Source: Muribaculaceae bacterium
Lineage (GTDB): Bacteria; Bacteroidota; Bacteroidia; Bacteroidales; Muribaculaceae
Direction: 5' to 3'
DNA length: 64,000 nucleotides
Assembly (NCBI GenBank): GCA_022510405.1
Contig: JAFLTP010000012.1
Location: 1-64,000, forward strand
A model generated the notes under the pieces. That model had not been told where the DNA came from and searched no databases. It saw only the letters and a program-made list of their open reading frames with translations. Position 1 is the stretch's first letter, and every line of letters begins with the position of its first letter. Positions 26,346 through 35,421 of this stretch are shown one piece after another. A program made the translations under genes and the position numbers.

Positions 26346-28469
26346 CAGGGTTATCTCCTTGAAGGAAGGGGAAGCTGAAGAGCCTCCATAATATATAAGG
26401 TACTCTCCCGGAGTAGCAGCCATTTCCTCGTTTACTGGATCAAAAGTTTTGAAATCATTTTCATCAAGGATGAATTCCACATCTACGGAAGAATTTGCTG
26501 GAACATTCACTCTTTTGAATGCCCTTAAAGTTTTGTTTATATCAGAGGGATCATTTTTCTTTCTAACATAGAGCTGAACCACCTCTTCTCCATCGATATC
26601 ACTGTTGTTGGTTACATTCACGACGAAAGGAACTTTGTCTCCCAACTGAGCCGATTCCTGAAGTGAAGGATCTGCATAAGAGAATTCCGAGTAACTTAAG
26701 CCATAACCGAAAGGATAAAGAGGAATGTCTTTCATATATCTATATGTTCTGCCGGCCATGTTATAATCCTCGAAATCCGGAAGCTGGCTGTCATCACGAT
26801 AGAAAGTAACCGGGAGACGACCGGCCGGGTTATAATCACCGAACAAAACTTCGGCCACAGCCTGACCGCCTTCCTGACCCGGATACCAAGCCTGGAGAAT
26901 GGCATCACAGATTGAATCTTCGGGAGCAAGCCCCATAGCAGAACCGGAACAGTTTACGAGAACAACATTCTTACCCTGTTCCTTAAGACTCTTAATCAAA
27001 TCTCTCTGTATTTGTGGCAGTTCGATAGTCTCACGGTCTCCTTTTCTAAACCCGGGGAAATTTACCTTCATTTCCTCGCCTTCGAGTTTTGGAGAAATAC
27101 CGCTGACAAAAATAACAGTTTCCACACCGGCAAGATCAACTTCAGGAAGAATACTGTCATTGACCACATGGTTGCAACCTTTGGCATATTTCACGGAATT
27201 ATTTTTGGCACGGATACCATCGAAAATAGAAATGGTGTGAGAAGGAGTACCGTTATAATTACCCCATTGCATAACAGTATCGTTGGCGTTGGGACCCATC
27301 ACCATGATAGATTGGTTTTGAGGAGACAATGGCAAAATACCATTATTTTTCAGTAGAGTCATAGACTTACGAGCCACATCCAAAGCTTGTTGGCGATGAC
27401 GAGGAGAATCCACTACTGAATATGGTATGGAATCCCAGGGAGAAGGTGCGTTCTCCCCCATTTCTCCCAATTGGAAACGAGCAGTCAACAACCTTACAAC
27501 ACTGGCATTTATATCCTCTTCAGTAATAAGACCACGTTCAATAGCTTCATTAAGGTTTGAGAAGTCGCTGCCACATTCGAGGTTGGTTCCGGAAATTACA
27601 GCATCCGAACTTGCCTCTGCACCATCTGTATGTGTTTCGTGATGTTCCGGCATATAAAAATCACGAATAGCGGAGCAATCTGAAACTACAATACCATCAA
27701 AATCCCACATTTCGCGGAGAATATGAATCAAGAGTCGATTGTTACCGCAACATGGTTCTCCTTCAAATCGGTTGTATGCACACATCACCTGTCCTACGCC
27801 ATCATTTACAAGGGCCTCGAAAGCTGGGAGATAAGTACCCCAAAGATATTCGGCAGGCACATCTTTTGCGTCAAAACTATGACGGTTCCATTCCGGACCG
27901 CTATGAACTGCGAAATGTTTAGCACAAGCCAAAGTTTTCAGATTTCCGTCGGGATCATCGCCCTGGAGACCATTAACAGCTGCAAGACCCATTAAGGTTG
28001 TAAGGTAAGGGTCTTCTCCATATGTTTCCTGACCCCTGCCCCATCGCGGGTCCCGGAATATATTGATATTGGGAGTCCAGAAAGTCAAACCTTTGTATCT
28101 ACCATTGTCACCTTCCTTTTGGAATTCATTATATTTGGCCCTCGCTTCATCACTGATAATATCGAAAGTTTCTTCGATTAGCACCGGATCGAAAGTGGCA
28201 CCCATGCCAATAGATTGAGGAAAAACCGTAGCCAATCCGGCCCTGCCAACACCGTGCAAAGCTTCATTCCACCAATTATATTCAGGGATGCCGAGTCTGG
28301 GAACTGGTTTGGAGCGGTCCATCATAAGTCCGATCTTTTCTTCCAAAGTAAGGAGTTTCACAACGGAATCGGCCTTAGCTTTTGCAATAGCTTTAGGGGA
28401 TTGAGGAGTGGCTGCACTCAGTGATAGAATTGTGGCTGAGGCAACAATAGTGATAAAGGATCGTAGCAT
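26340..28469 (-). CDS. beta-glycosidase, glycoside hydrolase family 3
   Basis: A 709-residue secreted GH3 enzyme. After a signal peptide (1-20) come the TIM-barrel domain with YNWWNEALHGVGRAG and RDPRWGRGQETYGEDP, the nucleophile Asp264 in GIVVSDCSAI, the second alpha/beta domain, and a C-terminal fibronectin-III-like domain (from about 620). The sequence pattern is that of xylan beta-1,4-xylosidase-type members, but without a PA14 insertion, hence shorter than many. In this locus it may remove beta-xylosyl or beta-glucosyl decorations from pectin; specificity is inferred. Confidence 0.92.
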   Translation of the reverse strand: MLRSFITIVASATILSLSAATPQSPKAIAKAKADSVVKLLTLEEKIGLMMDRSKPVPRLGIPEYNWWNEALHGVGRAGLATVFPQSIGMGATFDPVLIEETFDIISDEARAKYNEFQKEGDNGRYKGLTFWTPNINIFRDPRWGRGQETYGEDPYLTTLMGLAAVNGLQGDDPDGNLKTLACAKHFAVHSGPEWNRHSFDAKDVPAEYLWGTYLPAFEALVNDGVGQVMCAYNRFEGEPCCGNNRLLIHILREMWDFDGIVVSDCSAIRDFYMPEHHETHTDGAEASSDAVISGTNLECGSDFSNLNEAIERGLITEEDINASVVRLLTARFQLGEMGENAPSPWDSIPYSVVDSPRHRQQALDVARKSMTLLKNNGILPLSPQNQSIMVMGPNANDTVMQWGNYNGTPSHTISIFDGIRAKNNSVKYAKGCNHVVNDSILPEVDLAGVETVIFVSGISPKLEGEEMKVNFPGFRKGDRETIELPQIQRDLIKSLKEQGKNVVLVNCSGSAMGLAPEDSICDAILQAWYPGQEGGQAVAEVLFGDYNPAGRLPVTFYRDDSQLPDFEDYNMAGRTYRYMKDIPLYPFGYGLSYSEFSYADPSLQESAQLGDKVPFVVNVTNNSDIDGEEVVQLYVRKKNDPSDINKTLRAFKRVNVPANSSVDVEFILDENDFKTFDPVNEEMAATPGEYLIYYGGSSASPSFKEITLL

Positions 28470-28527
28470 AAAAATTTATTTTATTTGCAAATATAATAAA
28501 AAACTAACATGTGCAATGGCTCCGCCT

Positions 28528-28668
28528 TTCCATTGTAGAGGATTTAAAAAAATCCTTCCCATTGTAGAGGATTTAAAAAAAATCCTTCCCGTTAATGGGA
28601 AGGACCTTAATGGGAAGAACTTTTTTAAAGTTCTAAAAGTTAACAGGAAGAACTTTTCTAAAGTTCTT
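28528..28668. repeat. palindromic repeat cluster between kdgA and GH3
   Basis: Two copies of CATTGTAGAGGATTTAAAA stand in tandem, each able to fold as AGGATTT/AAATCCT. Then TCCTTCCC-GTTAAT-GGGAAGGA (28583-28604) is a perfect 8-bp inverted repeat, and AAGAACTTT/AAAGTTCTT (28648-28668) is a perfect 9-bp hairpin three bases past the kdgA stop, preceded by a close copy at about 28616-28634. They may act as transcript-end or stability elements between two genes of the operon. Confidence 0.75.
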
Positions 28669-28671
28669 AAA

Positions 28672-29325
28672 TCAGATGTAAGAGAGTGCTTCCTTACATT
28701 TGGAAGTGACGAAAGCCCAATCTTTTGCTTCCACTTTGTCTTTCGGGAACAATTTGCTACCCATTCCTACGCAGCATACACCGGCCTTAAACCAAGCGGT
28801 GATATTATCTTGAGTAGGTTCCACACCGCCGGTAACCATAAGTTTGCTCCAAGGCATCGGTGCCAAGAGACCTTTAACGAATTTGGGACCAAGAACATCA
28901 CCCGGGAACACTTTGCAAACCTCGCAACCGGCTTCCTGCGCGAAACCGATTTCAGAAACGCTACCGCAACCTGGTATGTAAGGCACCTGACGACGGTTGC
29001 AAACCTTAGCTACATCCGGATTGAAGAGCGGTCCAACCACGAAACAAGCACCGAGTTGCATATAAAGTGAAGCTGTGCCTGCATCTACCACAGAGCCTAC
29101 GCCAATTGCCATTTCGGGACATTCTGCTGCAGCATATTTCACAACCTCTGCAAATACCTCGTGCGCGAAGTCTCCGCGGTTTGTAAATTCGAAAGCGCGT
29201 ACACCTCCGTCGTAGCATGCTTTAACTACACTTTTAGCAGTCTCAACATCCTTGTGATAGAAAACCGGCACCATAGGAGCCTCTTCCATCTTATTTAGAA
29301 CCTGTAATTTATTGAATTTTGCCAT
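28672..29325 (-). CDS. kdgA: KDPG aldolase (2-keto-3-deoxy-6-phosphogluconate aldolase)
   Basis: A 217-residue class I aldolase that splits KDPG to pyruvate and glyceraldehyde 3-phosphate, the last step of both uronate branches here. The Schiff-base lysine is K138 in EVCKVFPG and the general base Glu46 sits in AFEFTNRG; the phosphate-binding TGGVEP follows. The ATG at 29325 (MAKFNKLQ) fits the family; an upstream in-frame start at 29400 would run into kdgK. It follows kdgK by 37 bp. The enzyme may also act on 4-hydroxy-2-oxoglutarate, as relatives do. Confidence 0.92.
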   Translation of the reverse strand: MAKFNKLQVLNKMEEAPMVPVFYHKDVETAKSVVKACYDGGVRAFEFTNRGDFAHEVFAEVVKYAAAECPEMAIGVGSVVDAGTASLYMQLGACFVVGPLFNPDVAKVCNRRQVPYIPGCGSVSEIGFAQEAGCEVCKVFPGDVLGPKFVKGLLAPMPWSKLMVTGGVEPTQDNITAWFKAGVCCVGMGSKLFPKDKVEAKDWAFVTSKCKEALSYI

Positions 29326-29362
29326 TATATTATGTATAAGAGATAAGGTTTGGGGATAAGGA

Positions 29363-30385
29363 TTAGCGTTGAACGCGACCGTTTGCAGATCCTCCTGCAA
29401 GAGCTTTCACCTCTTCTGCTGAAACGAGATTGAAGTCACCGGGGATAGTCTGTTTGAGGGCAGAAGCTGCAACTGCGAATTCGAGCGCCTCGTCTTGAGT
29501 AGGCATAGTAAGCAAACCATGGATAAGACCACCTGAGAAAGAATCGCCGCCACCAACACGGTCGATAATAGGATTGATGTCGTAACGTTTGCTCTGATAG
29601 AATTCCTTACCATTGTAAATCATAGCTTTCCAACCATTATGTGTAGCAGAGAAAGACTCGCGAAGAGTTGAAACTACATACTTGAATCCGAATTCCTTCA
29701 TCATTTGTTGGAAAATACCTTTGTAACCTTCGGCATCGGTGTTACCACCTTCTACGTCAGCATCCGGTTTGAAACCGAGACAAAGTTCTGCATCCTCTTC
29801 GTTACCAATGCAAACATCTACATATTTCATCAAAGGTTTCATTATAGAGATAGCCTTTTCACTTGTCCACAATTTCTTACGGAAATTAAGGTCGACAGAA
29901 ACAGTGACTCCATGACGTTTTGCCGCTTCGCAAGCCAATTTAGTGAGTTCAGCTGCCTTATCTGAAATAGCCGGAGTGATACCGCTCCAATGGAACCAGT
30001 CGGCCCCTTCCATAATCTTGTCGAAATCAAAATCAGAAGGATCAGCCTCTGCGATAGCGGAATGTGCACGGTCATAAATTACTTTTGACGGACGCATAGA
30101 TGCACCGGTTTCGCAATAGTAGATACCTACTCTGTCACCACCTCTTGCAATATGGTCTACATGTACTCCATATCGACGAAGAGCATTCACAGCAGCCTGA
30201 CCGATTTCATGTTTCGGCAATTTGCTAACGAAATAGGCGTCGTGGCCATAGTTTGCGCAGCTTACAGCAACATTGGCCTCGCCGCCACCCCAGATAACGT
30301 TGAATTTGTCAACTTCTACGAATCTGTAGCATCCCTCAGGGGATAGACGGAGCATAATTTCTCCGAGTGTAATTACTTTGCTCAT
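29363..30385 (-). CDS. kdgK: 2-keto-3-deoxygluconate kinase, PfkB family
   Basis: A 340-residue PfkB/ribokinase-type sugar kinase that phosphorylates KDG to KDPG. It starts [15 protein letters not shown] and has the N-terminal glycine signature [16 protein letters not shown] and the C-terminal PfkB signature with the catalytic aspartate in [12 protein letters not shown]. The position directly before kdgA, downstream of kduI and kduD, supports the substrate. The gene begins 25 bp after a TCGAG repeat array that separates it from the glutamate-synthase-like gene. Confidence 0.92.
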   Translation of the reverse strand: MSKVITLGEIMLRLSPEGCYRFVEVDKFNVIWGGGEANVAVSCANYGHDAYFVSKLPKHEIGQAAVNALRRYGVHVDHIARGGDRVGIYYCETGASMRPSKVIYDRAHSAIAEADPSDFDFDKIMEGADWFHWSGITPAISDKAAELTKLACEAAKRHGVTVSVDLNFRKKLWTSEKAISIMKPLMKYVDVCIGNEEDAELCLGFKPDADVEGGNTDAEGYKGIFQQMMKEFGFKYVVSTLRESFSATHNGWKAMIYNGKEFYQSKRYDINPIIDRVGGGDSFSGGLIHGLLTMPTQDEALEFAVAASALKQTIPGDFNLVSAEEVKALAGGSANGRVQR

Positions 30386-30410
30386 ATGTTTATAGTGTTG
30401 TTAGGTTTAA

Positions 30411-30537
30411 TCGAGTTTAATCGAGCTTTATCGAGCTTATCGAGCTTTATCGAGCTTCATCGAGTTTTATCGAGCTTATCGAGCTTTATCGAGTTTTATC
30501 GAGCCTTATCGAGCTTTATCGAGTTTTATCGAGCTTA
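30411..30537. repeat. TCGAG array with ~10-nt period (13 copies)
   Basis: TCGAG occurs 13 times between 30411 and 30533, with successive starts 9-10 bases apart, in units such as TTTATCGAGC. The array begins within the stop codon of the glutamate-synthase-like gene and ends 25 bp before kdgK, filling the whole gap. On the transcript it reads as repeated GCTCGATAAA. There are no spacers and no open frame. Confidence 0.9.
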
Positions 30538-31845
30538 GATTATTTCCATAAGTTTAACCGCATCGATATATTTGGCGATGCTTTCGGCAACTGCTTTGGC
30601 GTCCTGCATGGCGTGAACGACTGTCGCCTGACTTCCCGAGACGTCTCCTCCGGCGAAAACCCCTTTGCGAGTAGTCATTCCATATGGATTATCACGCGTG
30701 ATTACGTAACCTTTTTCGTCAACATCAATGCCATCAGTGGTTGAAACTATACGAGAAGCCGGTACTGAACCCACAGCTAAGATAACGTTATCCATAGGCA
30801 TTACAACCTCACCTTCGGGAGTGGATACCGTAATCGATTTCAGTTTGAACTCATTGTCGTCTCTACCTTCAATGTTAACCACGGAAGAATTCCAAAGGAA
30901 CTTCACGCCTTCGTTGACTGCATCCTCGTATTCCGCCTTTAGGGCAGCCATCTTCTCAATATCACGGTGGTAGATCACGGTAACTTCAGACGCTCCCATT
31001 CTGAGAGAGGTTCTGGCGGCATCCATAGCAGTGTTACCACAACCGATAACAGCCACTTTGTCCCCTTCATGAATCACGACTTCATTACGAGAAATATAAC
31101 CGTTTTCATACAAACCAACACGGCGAAGGAAACGTATGCCTTGTCTCACACCTTTATGTTCTATCCCGGGTATGGCAAGACGTTTAGGAACGCCTGTGCC
31201 TGTCCCCATAAAGATAGCGTCAAAACCTTGTTTGAAGAGATCGTCAACAGTAAAATCCTTACCGATGGTAGTGTTAAGATTTATCTTGACACCAAGATTT
31301 TCAATCTTCTTTATTTCTCGATTCACCACCTCTTTCGGTAGACGATACTGAGGAATACCGAACATAAGCACGCCACCGGCTTCCGGTTCCATTTCGAAAA
31401 TTTCGACATAGAAACCTTGTCTTGAAAGGTCACCTGCGATTGTGAGTCCTGCAGGACCCGAACCTATTACTGCAACCTTACCACGGTTTTTCTCCGGAAT
31501 TGATTCATGTCTCCAACCGGCCTCGGCATCAAAATCCGCGATAAAACGTTCCAATTTGCCAATATGCACCGCTTCTCCTTTTTTACCAAGAACGCAGTTA
31601 CCTTCACACTGCCGTTCATGGCCACAGACACGGCCACAAACAGCCGGAAGGTTACTCCGATTGTTGATAATATTCATCGCATTACCGAAGTTGCCTTTTG
31701 CAAGTTCGGCTATCCAGTCAGGTATATCATTGCTGATAGGGCAACCTTTCTTGCAACCCGGTGCCTTGCAATGCAGACACCGCTGCGCCTCTTTTATGGC
31801 TTCGGCAAGAGTGTAAGGTTCAGAAACTTCTTCAAAATCTTTCAT
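30535..31845 (-). CDS. gltD: NADPH-dependent glutamate synthase small-subunit-like oxidoreductase
   Basis: A 436-residue iron-sulfur flavoprotein. The N-terminal domain has cysteines in CLHCKAPGCKKGCP and CGRVCGHERQCEGNC for two [4Fe-4S] clusters. Then come an FAD-binding GSGPAGLTIAGDL, the NADPH-binding GCGNTAMDAARTSLRMGA and the C-terminal GGDVSGSQATVVHAM. It is the free-standing form also called GltA or the NfnL-like subunit; no large GltB subunit is near. It could make glutamate or shuttle electrons between NADPH and other carriers. Within the uronate operon it may balance the NAD(P)H used or made by KduD and UxaB, which is inference. Confidence 0.85.
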   Translation of the reverse strand: MKDFEEVSEPYTLAEAIKEAQRCLHCKAPGCKKGCPISNDIPDWIAELAKGNFGNAMNIINNRSNLPAVCGRVCGHERQCEGNCVLGKKGEAVHIGKLERFIADFDAEAGWRHESIPEKNRGKVAVIGSGPAGLTIAGDLSRQGFYVEIFEMEPEAGGVLMFGIPQYRLPKEVVNREIKKIENLGVKINLNTTIGKDFTVDDLFKQGFDAIFMGTGTGVPKRLAIPGIEHKGVRQGIRFLRRVGLYENGYISRNEVVIHEGDKVAVIGCGNTAMDAARTSLRMGASEVTVIYHRDIEKMAALKAEYEDAVNEGVKFLWNSSVVNIEGRDDNEFKLKSITVSTPEGEVVMPMDNVILAVGSVPASRIVSTTDGIDVDEKGYVITRDNPYGMTTRKGVFAGGDVSGSQATVVHAMQDAKAVAESIAKYIDAVKLMEII

Positions 31846-31912
31846 GAATGGAGTAGTGAACAGAGAGTTTTTAGTTGTTGGTTGTGAGTTTAAAGTTGTT
31901 GGCAGTGAATTA

Positions 31913-32833
31913 TTATCTCATCTCGGTATATTGGATTTTATCCATATCCCCATAGTCGAGGTTTTCACCACCCATACCCCAGATAAACATATAGTTGGAT
32001 GTGCCTGCTGCTGCATGAATGCTCCATTCGGGACTCATGATAGCTTGTTCATTATGGAGCCAAACCACCCTTTCTTCCTGAGGTTCTCCCATAAGATGGC
32101 ATATTGCATTGCCTTCGGGAACATTGAAATAAAAATAAGCTTCCACACGACGGTCGTGTGTATGAGCAGGCATTGTATTCCAAACAGAACCCGGCATCAG
32201 TTCAGTAAGACCCATCTGGAGCTGGCAAGGACCCTCTTCGAGCACATTGTTTACAATCAATTGGTTGATGACACGGTCGTTGCTTTCCTCCATACTTCCG
32301 GCATGGAAAGAATTTGCCTTTATGGAACCCTTTCTGCCGTCAATAGTAATCAATTGAGTTTTGTAGTGCTTATGAGCAGGTGTTGAGTTAAGATAGAATT
32401 TAGCCGGATTGGAATCGTCCTTTGAACGGAAAGACACTTCCTTATTTCCGCAACCCACATAAAGAGCATCCTTGAAATTCAATTCATAATCAGTGCCGTC
32501 AACAGTAATAATGCCCGGTCCTCCGATATTGATTGCGCCCAATTCTCTTCTCTGAAGGAAATATTCAGCCTTCAAAGGATCTATTGTTTCAAGTTTGACA
32601 GACTGACCCACCGGCATCACACCACCAAACACAACACGGTCGTACATAGAATAAGTGAGGTTCACCTTGTTTGCTTCCATAACGGTTGGCATTACAAAGC
32701 GGGAACGGAGCTGATCAGTAGAATACTCCTTTACATCGTCAGGGTGGCAAGCACGTTGCACGGTATAAGTAGTTTGGGCAGTCGCAGAGGACATTGCTAA
32801 AGTAGCCATAACAGCAAAAATTAATTTTTTCAT
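31913..32833 (-). CDS. kduI: 5-keto-4-deoxyuronate isomerase with a signal peptide
   Basis: A 306-residue KduI that isomerises 5-keto-4-deoxyuronate to 2,5-diketo-3-deoxygluconate. The cupin zinc site is visible: [13 protein letters not shown] supplies two His and a Glu, and a further His lies in EWSIHAAAG, as in characterised KduI. The ATG at 32833 gives [20 protein letters not shown], a standard signal peptide with a cleavage site, followed by the normal KduI start. KduI is usually cytosolic, so a periplasmic place is unusual. It follows the GatC-like gene by 64 bp. Confidence 0.9.
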   Translation of the reverse strand: MKKLIFAVMATLAMSSATAQTTYTVQRACHPDDVKEYSTDQLRSRFVMPTVMEANKVNLTYSMYDRVVFGGVMPVGQSVKLETIDPLKAEYFLQRRELGAINIGGPGIITVDGTDYELNFKDALYVGCGNKEVSFRSKDDSNPAKFYLNSTPAHKHYKTQLITIDGRKGSIKANSFHAGSMEESNDRVINQLIVNNVLEEGPCQLQMGLTELMPGSVWNTMPAHTHDRRVEAYFYFNVPEGNAICHLMGEPQEERVVWLHNEQAIMSPEWSIHAAAGTSNYMFIWGMGGENLDYGDMDKIQYTEMR

Positions 32834-32897
32834 AACCTTATATTTAAATATAAAACTCACCGAAATGTCTTGAAAAGACATATCCGGTGAGATAATT

Positions 32898-34319
32898 TTA
32901 TTCCATAGTTTGAAGAGTTGTAGCACCCTTTTTCACCATTTCCTTCTGGTTCTTGAGGATGAGAACACGGTTCCACCACATGAGACCACAAGTCAACAAC
33001 ACGAGTATACCTGCTCCGATTTCCTTAAGATGGACGGAAAGTTGGTAGATAACGAAACCAAGCGGAGAAGAAGAGAAATCAAGCGCGCCGGCTTCAAAAC
33101 CTTGAGGAATTGCTACTGCTCCATCACCGGTTACCTTATATACATCGTCGGCAGCGAGTGTGAATGCCGGAGCGATAGCGGTTACCATATAAAGACCCAT
33201 TACAATTACCACAAGCCCTACGATAAAAGACTTGACAACATTACCGTTGGTGTAAGGAAGTATCAGAACGAAGACATAGAACATGCCGGCAAGAGAAGCC
33301 AACGGCAAGAACTGATTACCCGGAAGTATAACCGCAAGAACGAGAGTGACCGGGATGAGGAGCAGAGAAACTACAAGAGTAGTAGGATGGCCAATTACCA
33401 AAGCCGGACTCATACCAATATTCAGTCCATCGGCATTCTTGAATTTCTTCGCAATCAATTCCCTTGTGGCATCTGAAATAGGTTTCAAACCTTCTATGAA
33501 GAAAGCAGTAACTCTCGGGATCAAAGCCATCACGGCACCCATCTTTATACCCAAACCAAGGATATAAGGGATTTTATCCACAATTTCATTCCAGGAAGAA
33601 CAGGTGAAGCAACCGATACCTACACCGACGAGAACACCGAGGAAAAGTGGTTCACCTAAGATACCGAATTTCTTTTTCAAACCCTCTGCATCAATCTCAA
33701 GTTTCTGCATACCGGGAATTTTATCCAGAGCCTTGTTTATGCCATAAGCAAAAGGTGCGAGACCGGCACAGAAAGGCTGCGGAATGGAGATTCCTTCGGT
33801 ATCTTTATAAAAACCTTGGAATTTCTTCGCAGTCATGTCGGCAATGACAAGCGTGACTATATAACATATTATCGCTCCGAAGAAACCCCAGGCAAGGGAA
33901 TCAGTAGCGAAATAAATCACCGCACCGATGAAAGCGAAATGCCAATAGTTCCAAAGGTCGATATTTACTGTACGGGTTGTTTTAAGAAACAGCATAAGCA
34001 AGTTCACACCGAGACACACCGGAATGATAAATGCTCCTACCGCAGTGTTGTAAGCCACCGCTGCAGCGGCCGGCCAACCCATATCAAATACTTTTAGTTG
34101 CAGATCATAAAGTTTAACGATGTCATTAAGAGCAGGACCTAAAGAAGAAGTAAGGAGGGCAGTCACTATAGACAGGCCGACGAAACCGACGCCTACCTTA
34201 AGACCGGCCATAAGAGCCTTACCTATTTTAATACCGATACAAAGACCGAGTACGGTGAAGATGATAGGCATCATCACCGCCGCGCCAAGTCCGATAATAT
34301 AAGAAAATACTTGTTCCAC
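32898..34319 (-). CDS. GatC-like PTS EIIC permease, orphan
   Basis: A 473-residue integral membrane protein with about ten or more helices, of the galactitol-type EIIC (GatC) family: [36 protein letters not shown], an [18 protein letters not shown] loop, and [20 protein letters not shown]. No EIIA, EIIB, HPr or EI gene is in the window, so group translocation is unlikely here. Flanked by kduD and kduI, it probably imports an unsaturated-uronate product by a secondary mechanism. Substrate and mechanism are inferred. Confidence 0.85.
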   Translation of the reverse strand: MEQVFSYIIGLGAAVMMPIIFTVLGLCIGIKIGKALMAGLKVGVGFVGLSIVTALLTSSLGPALNDIVKLYDLQLKVFDMGWPAAAAVAYNTAVGAFIIPVCLGVNLLMLFLKTTRTVNIDLWNYWHFAFIGAVIYFATDSLAWGFFGAIICYIVTLVIADMTAKKFQGFYKDTEGISIPQPFCAGLAPFAYGINKALDKIPGMQKLEIDAEGLKKKFGILGEPLFLGVLVGVGIGCFTCSSWNEIVDKIPYILGLGIKMGAVMALIPRVTAFFIEGLKPISDATRELIAKKFKNADGLNIGMSPALVIGHPTTLVVSLLLIPVTLVLAVILPGNQFLPLASLAGMFYVFVLILPYTNGNVVKSFIVGLVVIVMGLYMVTAIAPAFTLAADDVYKVTGDGAVAIPQGFEAGALDFSSSPLGFVIYQLSVHLKEIGAGILVLLTCGLMWWNRVLILKNQKEMVKKGATTLQTME

Positions 34320-34377
34320 TGAGTAATATTTGAGTTGTAAGTTTTGTGTTGTAAGTTGTGAGTTTAATCACGATTTG

Positions 34378-34585
34378 TCGAGATTAATCCAGATTCATCG
34401 AGTTTATCGGGATTCATCGAGTTTATCTGAGATTCATCGAGTTTATCGGGATTCATCGAGTTTATGGAGACTCATCGAGTTTATCGAGATTCATCGAGTT
34501 TATCGAGATTCATCGAGATTCATCGGGATTCATCGAGATTCATCGAGTTTATCGGGATTCATCGGGAAAATTCCCGATAAATCCC
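34378..34585. repeat. second TCGAG/TCGGG array with ~10-nt period
   Basis: TCGAG or TCGGG recurs about every 9.5-10 bases from 34378 to near 34566, in a higher unit GATTCATCGAGTTTATCGG of 19 nt repeated with small changes. It lies between the GatC-like and kduD genes and fills most of the 280-bp gap. At its end TCGGGAAAATTCCCGA (34562-34577) is a perfect palindrome, 22 bp past the kduD stop. The 89-residue frame across it is low-complexity and not a gene. Confidence 0.9.
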
Positions 34586-34599
34586 GCGTATATTTTTAG

Positions 34600-35391
34600 T
34601 TAAGGCTGCTTACCGATGTAAGCTAAAATACCTCCGTCTACATAAAGAATATGACCGTTTACAAAGTCAGAAGCATCAGAGGCCAAGAAGACAGCAGGAC
34701 CTGCCAAGTCTTCCGGAGTACCCCAACGACCGGCTGGAGTTTTCGCGATGATGAACTGATCGAACGGATGACGGCTACCGTCCGGTTGTTTCTCACGTAG
34801 TGGAGCTGTCTGAGGAGTTGCTATATATCCGGGGCCTATACCGTTGCATTGGATGTTGTGTTCGCCATATTCGGAACATATGTTTTTGGTTAGCATCTTC
34901 AAACCACCCTTAGCGGCAGCATAAGCTGAAACAGTTTCACGACCGAGTTCACTCATCATAGAGCAGATGTTAATGATCTTACCGTGACCCTTCTTAATCA
35001 TAGAAGGAATGACAGCTTTGGCGCAGATATAAGGAGCGACGAGGTCGATATCTATAACCTTACGGAAATCCTCCACATCCATGTCGTGCATCGGTATACG
35101 CTTAATGATACCGGCATTGTTTACAAGGATATCAATCACACCTATATTTTTCTCTATGTCAGCCACCATTGTCTTTACGGCAGCTTCGTCAGTAACATCA
35201 CACAGATAACCTTTTGCATCGATTCCGGCTTCCTTATAATTTGCAATACCGATATCCATAGATTTCTGTGTACTGCAGTTATATACAATTTTCGCGCCAG
35301 CTTCGTGGAGAGCCTTTGCAATTGCGAACCCAATTCCATATACACCACCAGTGACGAGGGCTACCTTGCCCTTAAGCGAGAAGTTTACCAT
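34600..35391 (-). CDS. kduD: 2-keto-3-deoxygluconate 5-dehydrogenase (SDR)
   Basis: A 263-residue short-chain dehydrogenase that reduces 2,5-diketo-3-deoxygluconate to KDG. The cofactor motif TGGVYGIG lies near residues 14-21, NNAG near 92-95, and the catalytic Ser and Tyr-x3-Lys in NICSMMSELG and SAYAAAKGG; the C-terminus LYVDGGILAYIGKQP is typical of KduD. It follows the DUF4861 gene by 30 bp and works with KduI to feed KdgK. Confidence 0.92.
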   Translation of the reverse strand: MVNFSLKGKVALVTGGVYGIGFAIAKALHEAGAKIVYNCSTQKSMDIGIANYKEAGIDAKGYLCDVTDEAAVKTMVADIEKNIGVIDILVNNAGIIKRIPMHDMDVEDFRKVIDIDLVAPYICAKAVIPSMIKKGHGKIINICSMMSELGRETVSAYAAAKGGLKMLTKNICSEYGEHNIQCNGIGPGYIATPQTAPLREKQPDGSRHPFDQFIIAKTPAGRWGTPEDLAGPAVFLASDASDFVNGHILYVDGGILAYIGKQP

Positions 35392-35421
35392 ATAAAGTTT
35401 AAAGTTTAGAGTTTAAAGGTG

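Noticed and set aside
30411-34585. TCGAG arrays and 128-bp repeats as CRISPR arrays
   Set aside because: There are no unique spacers of constant length between repeats and no cas genes in the window.
34330-34599. 89-residue plus-strand frame made of IHRVYRDSS repeats
   Set aside because: It is only the translation of the TCGAG array; composition is repetitive and it has no ribosome site or family likeness.
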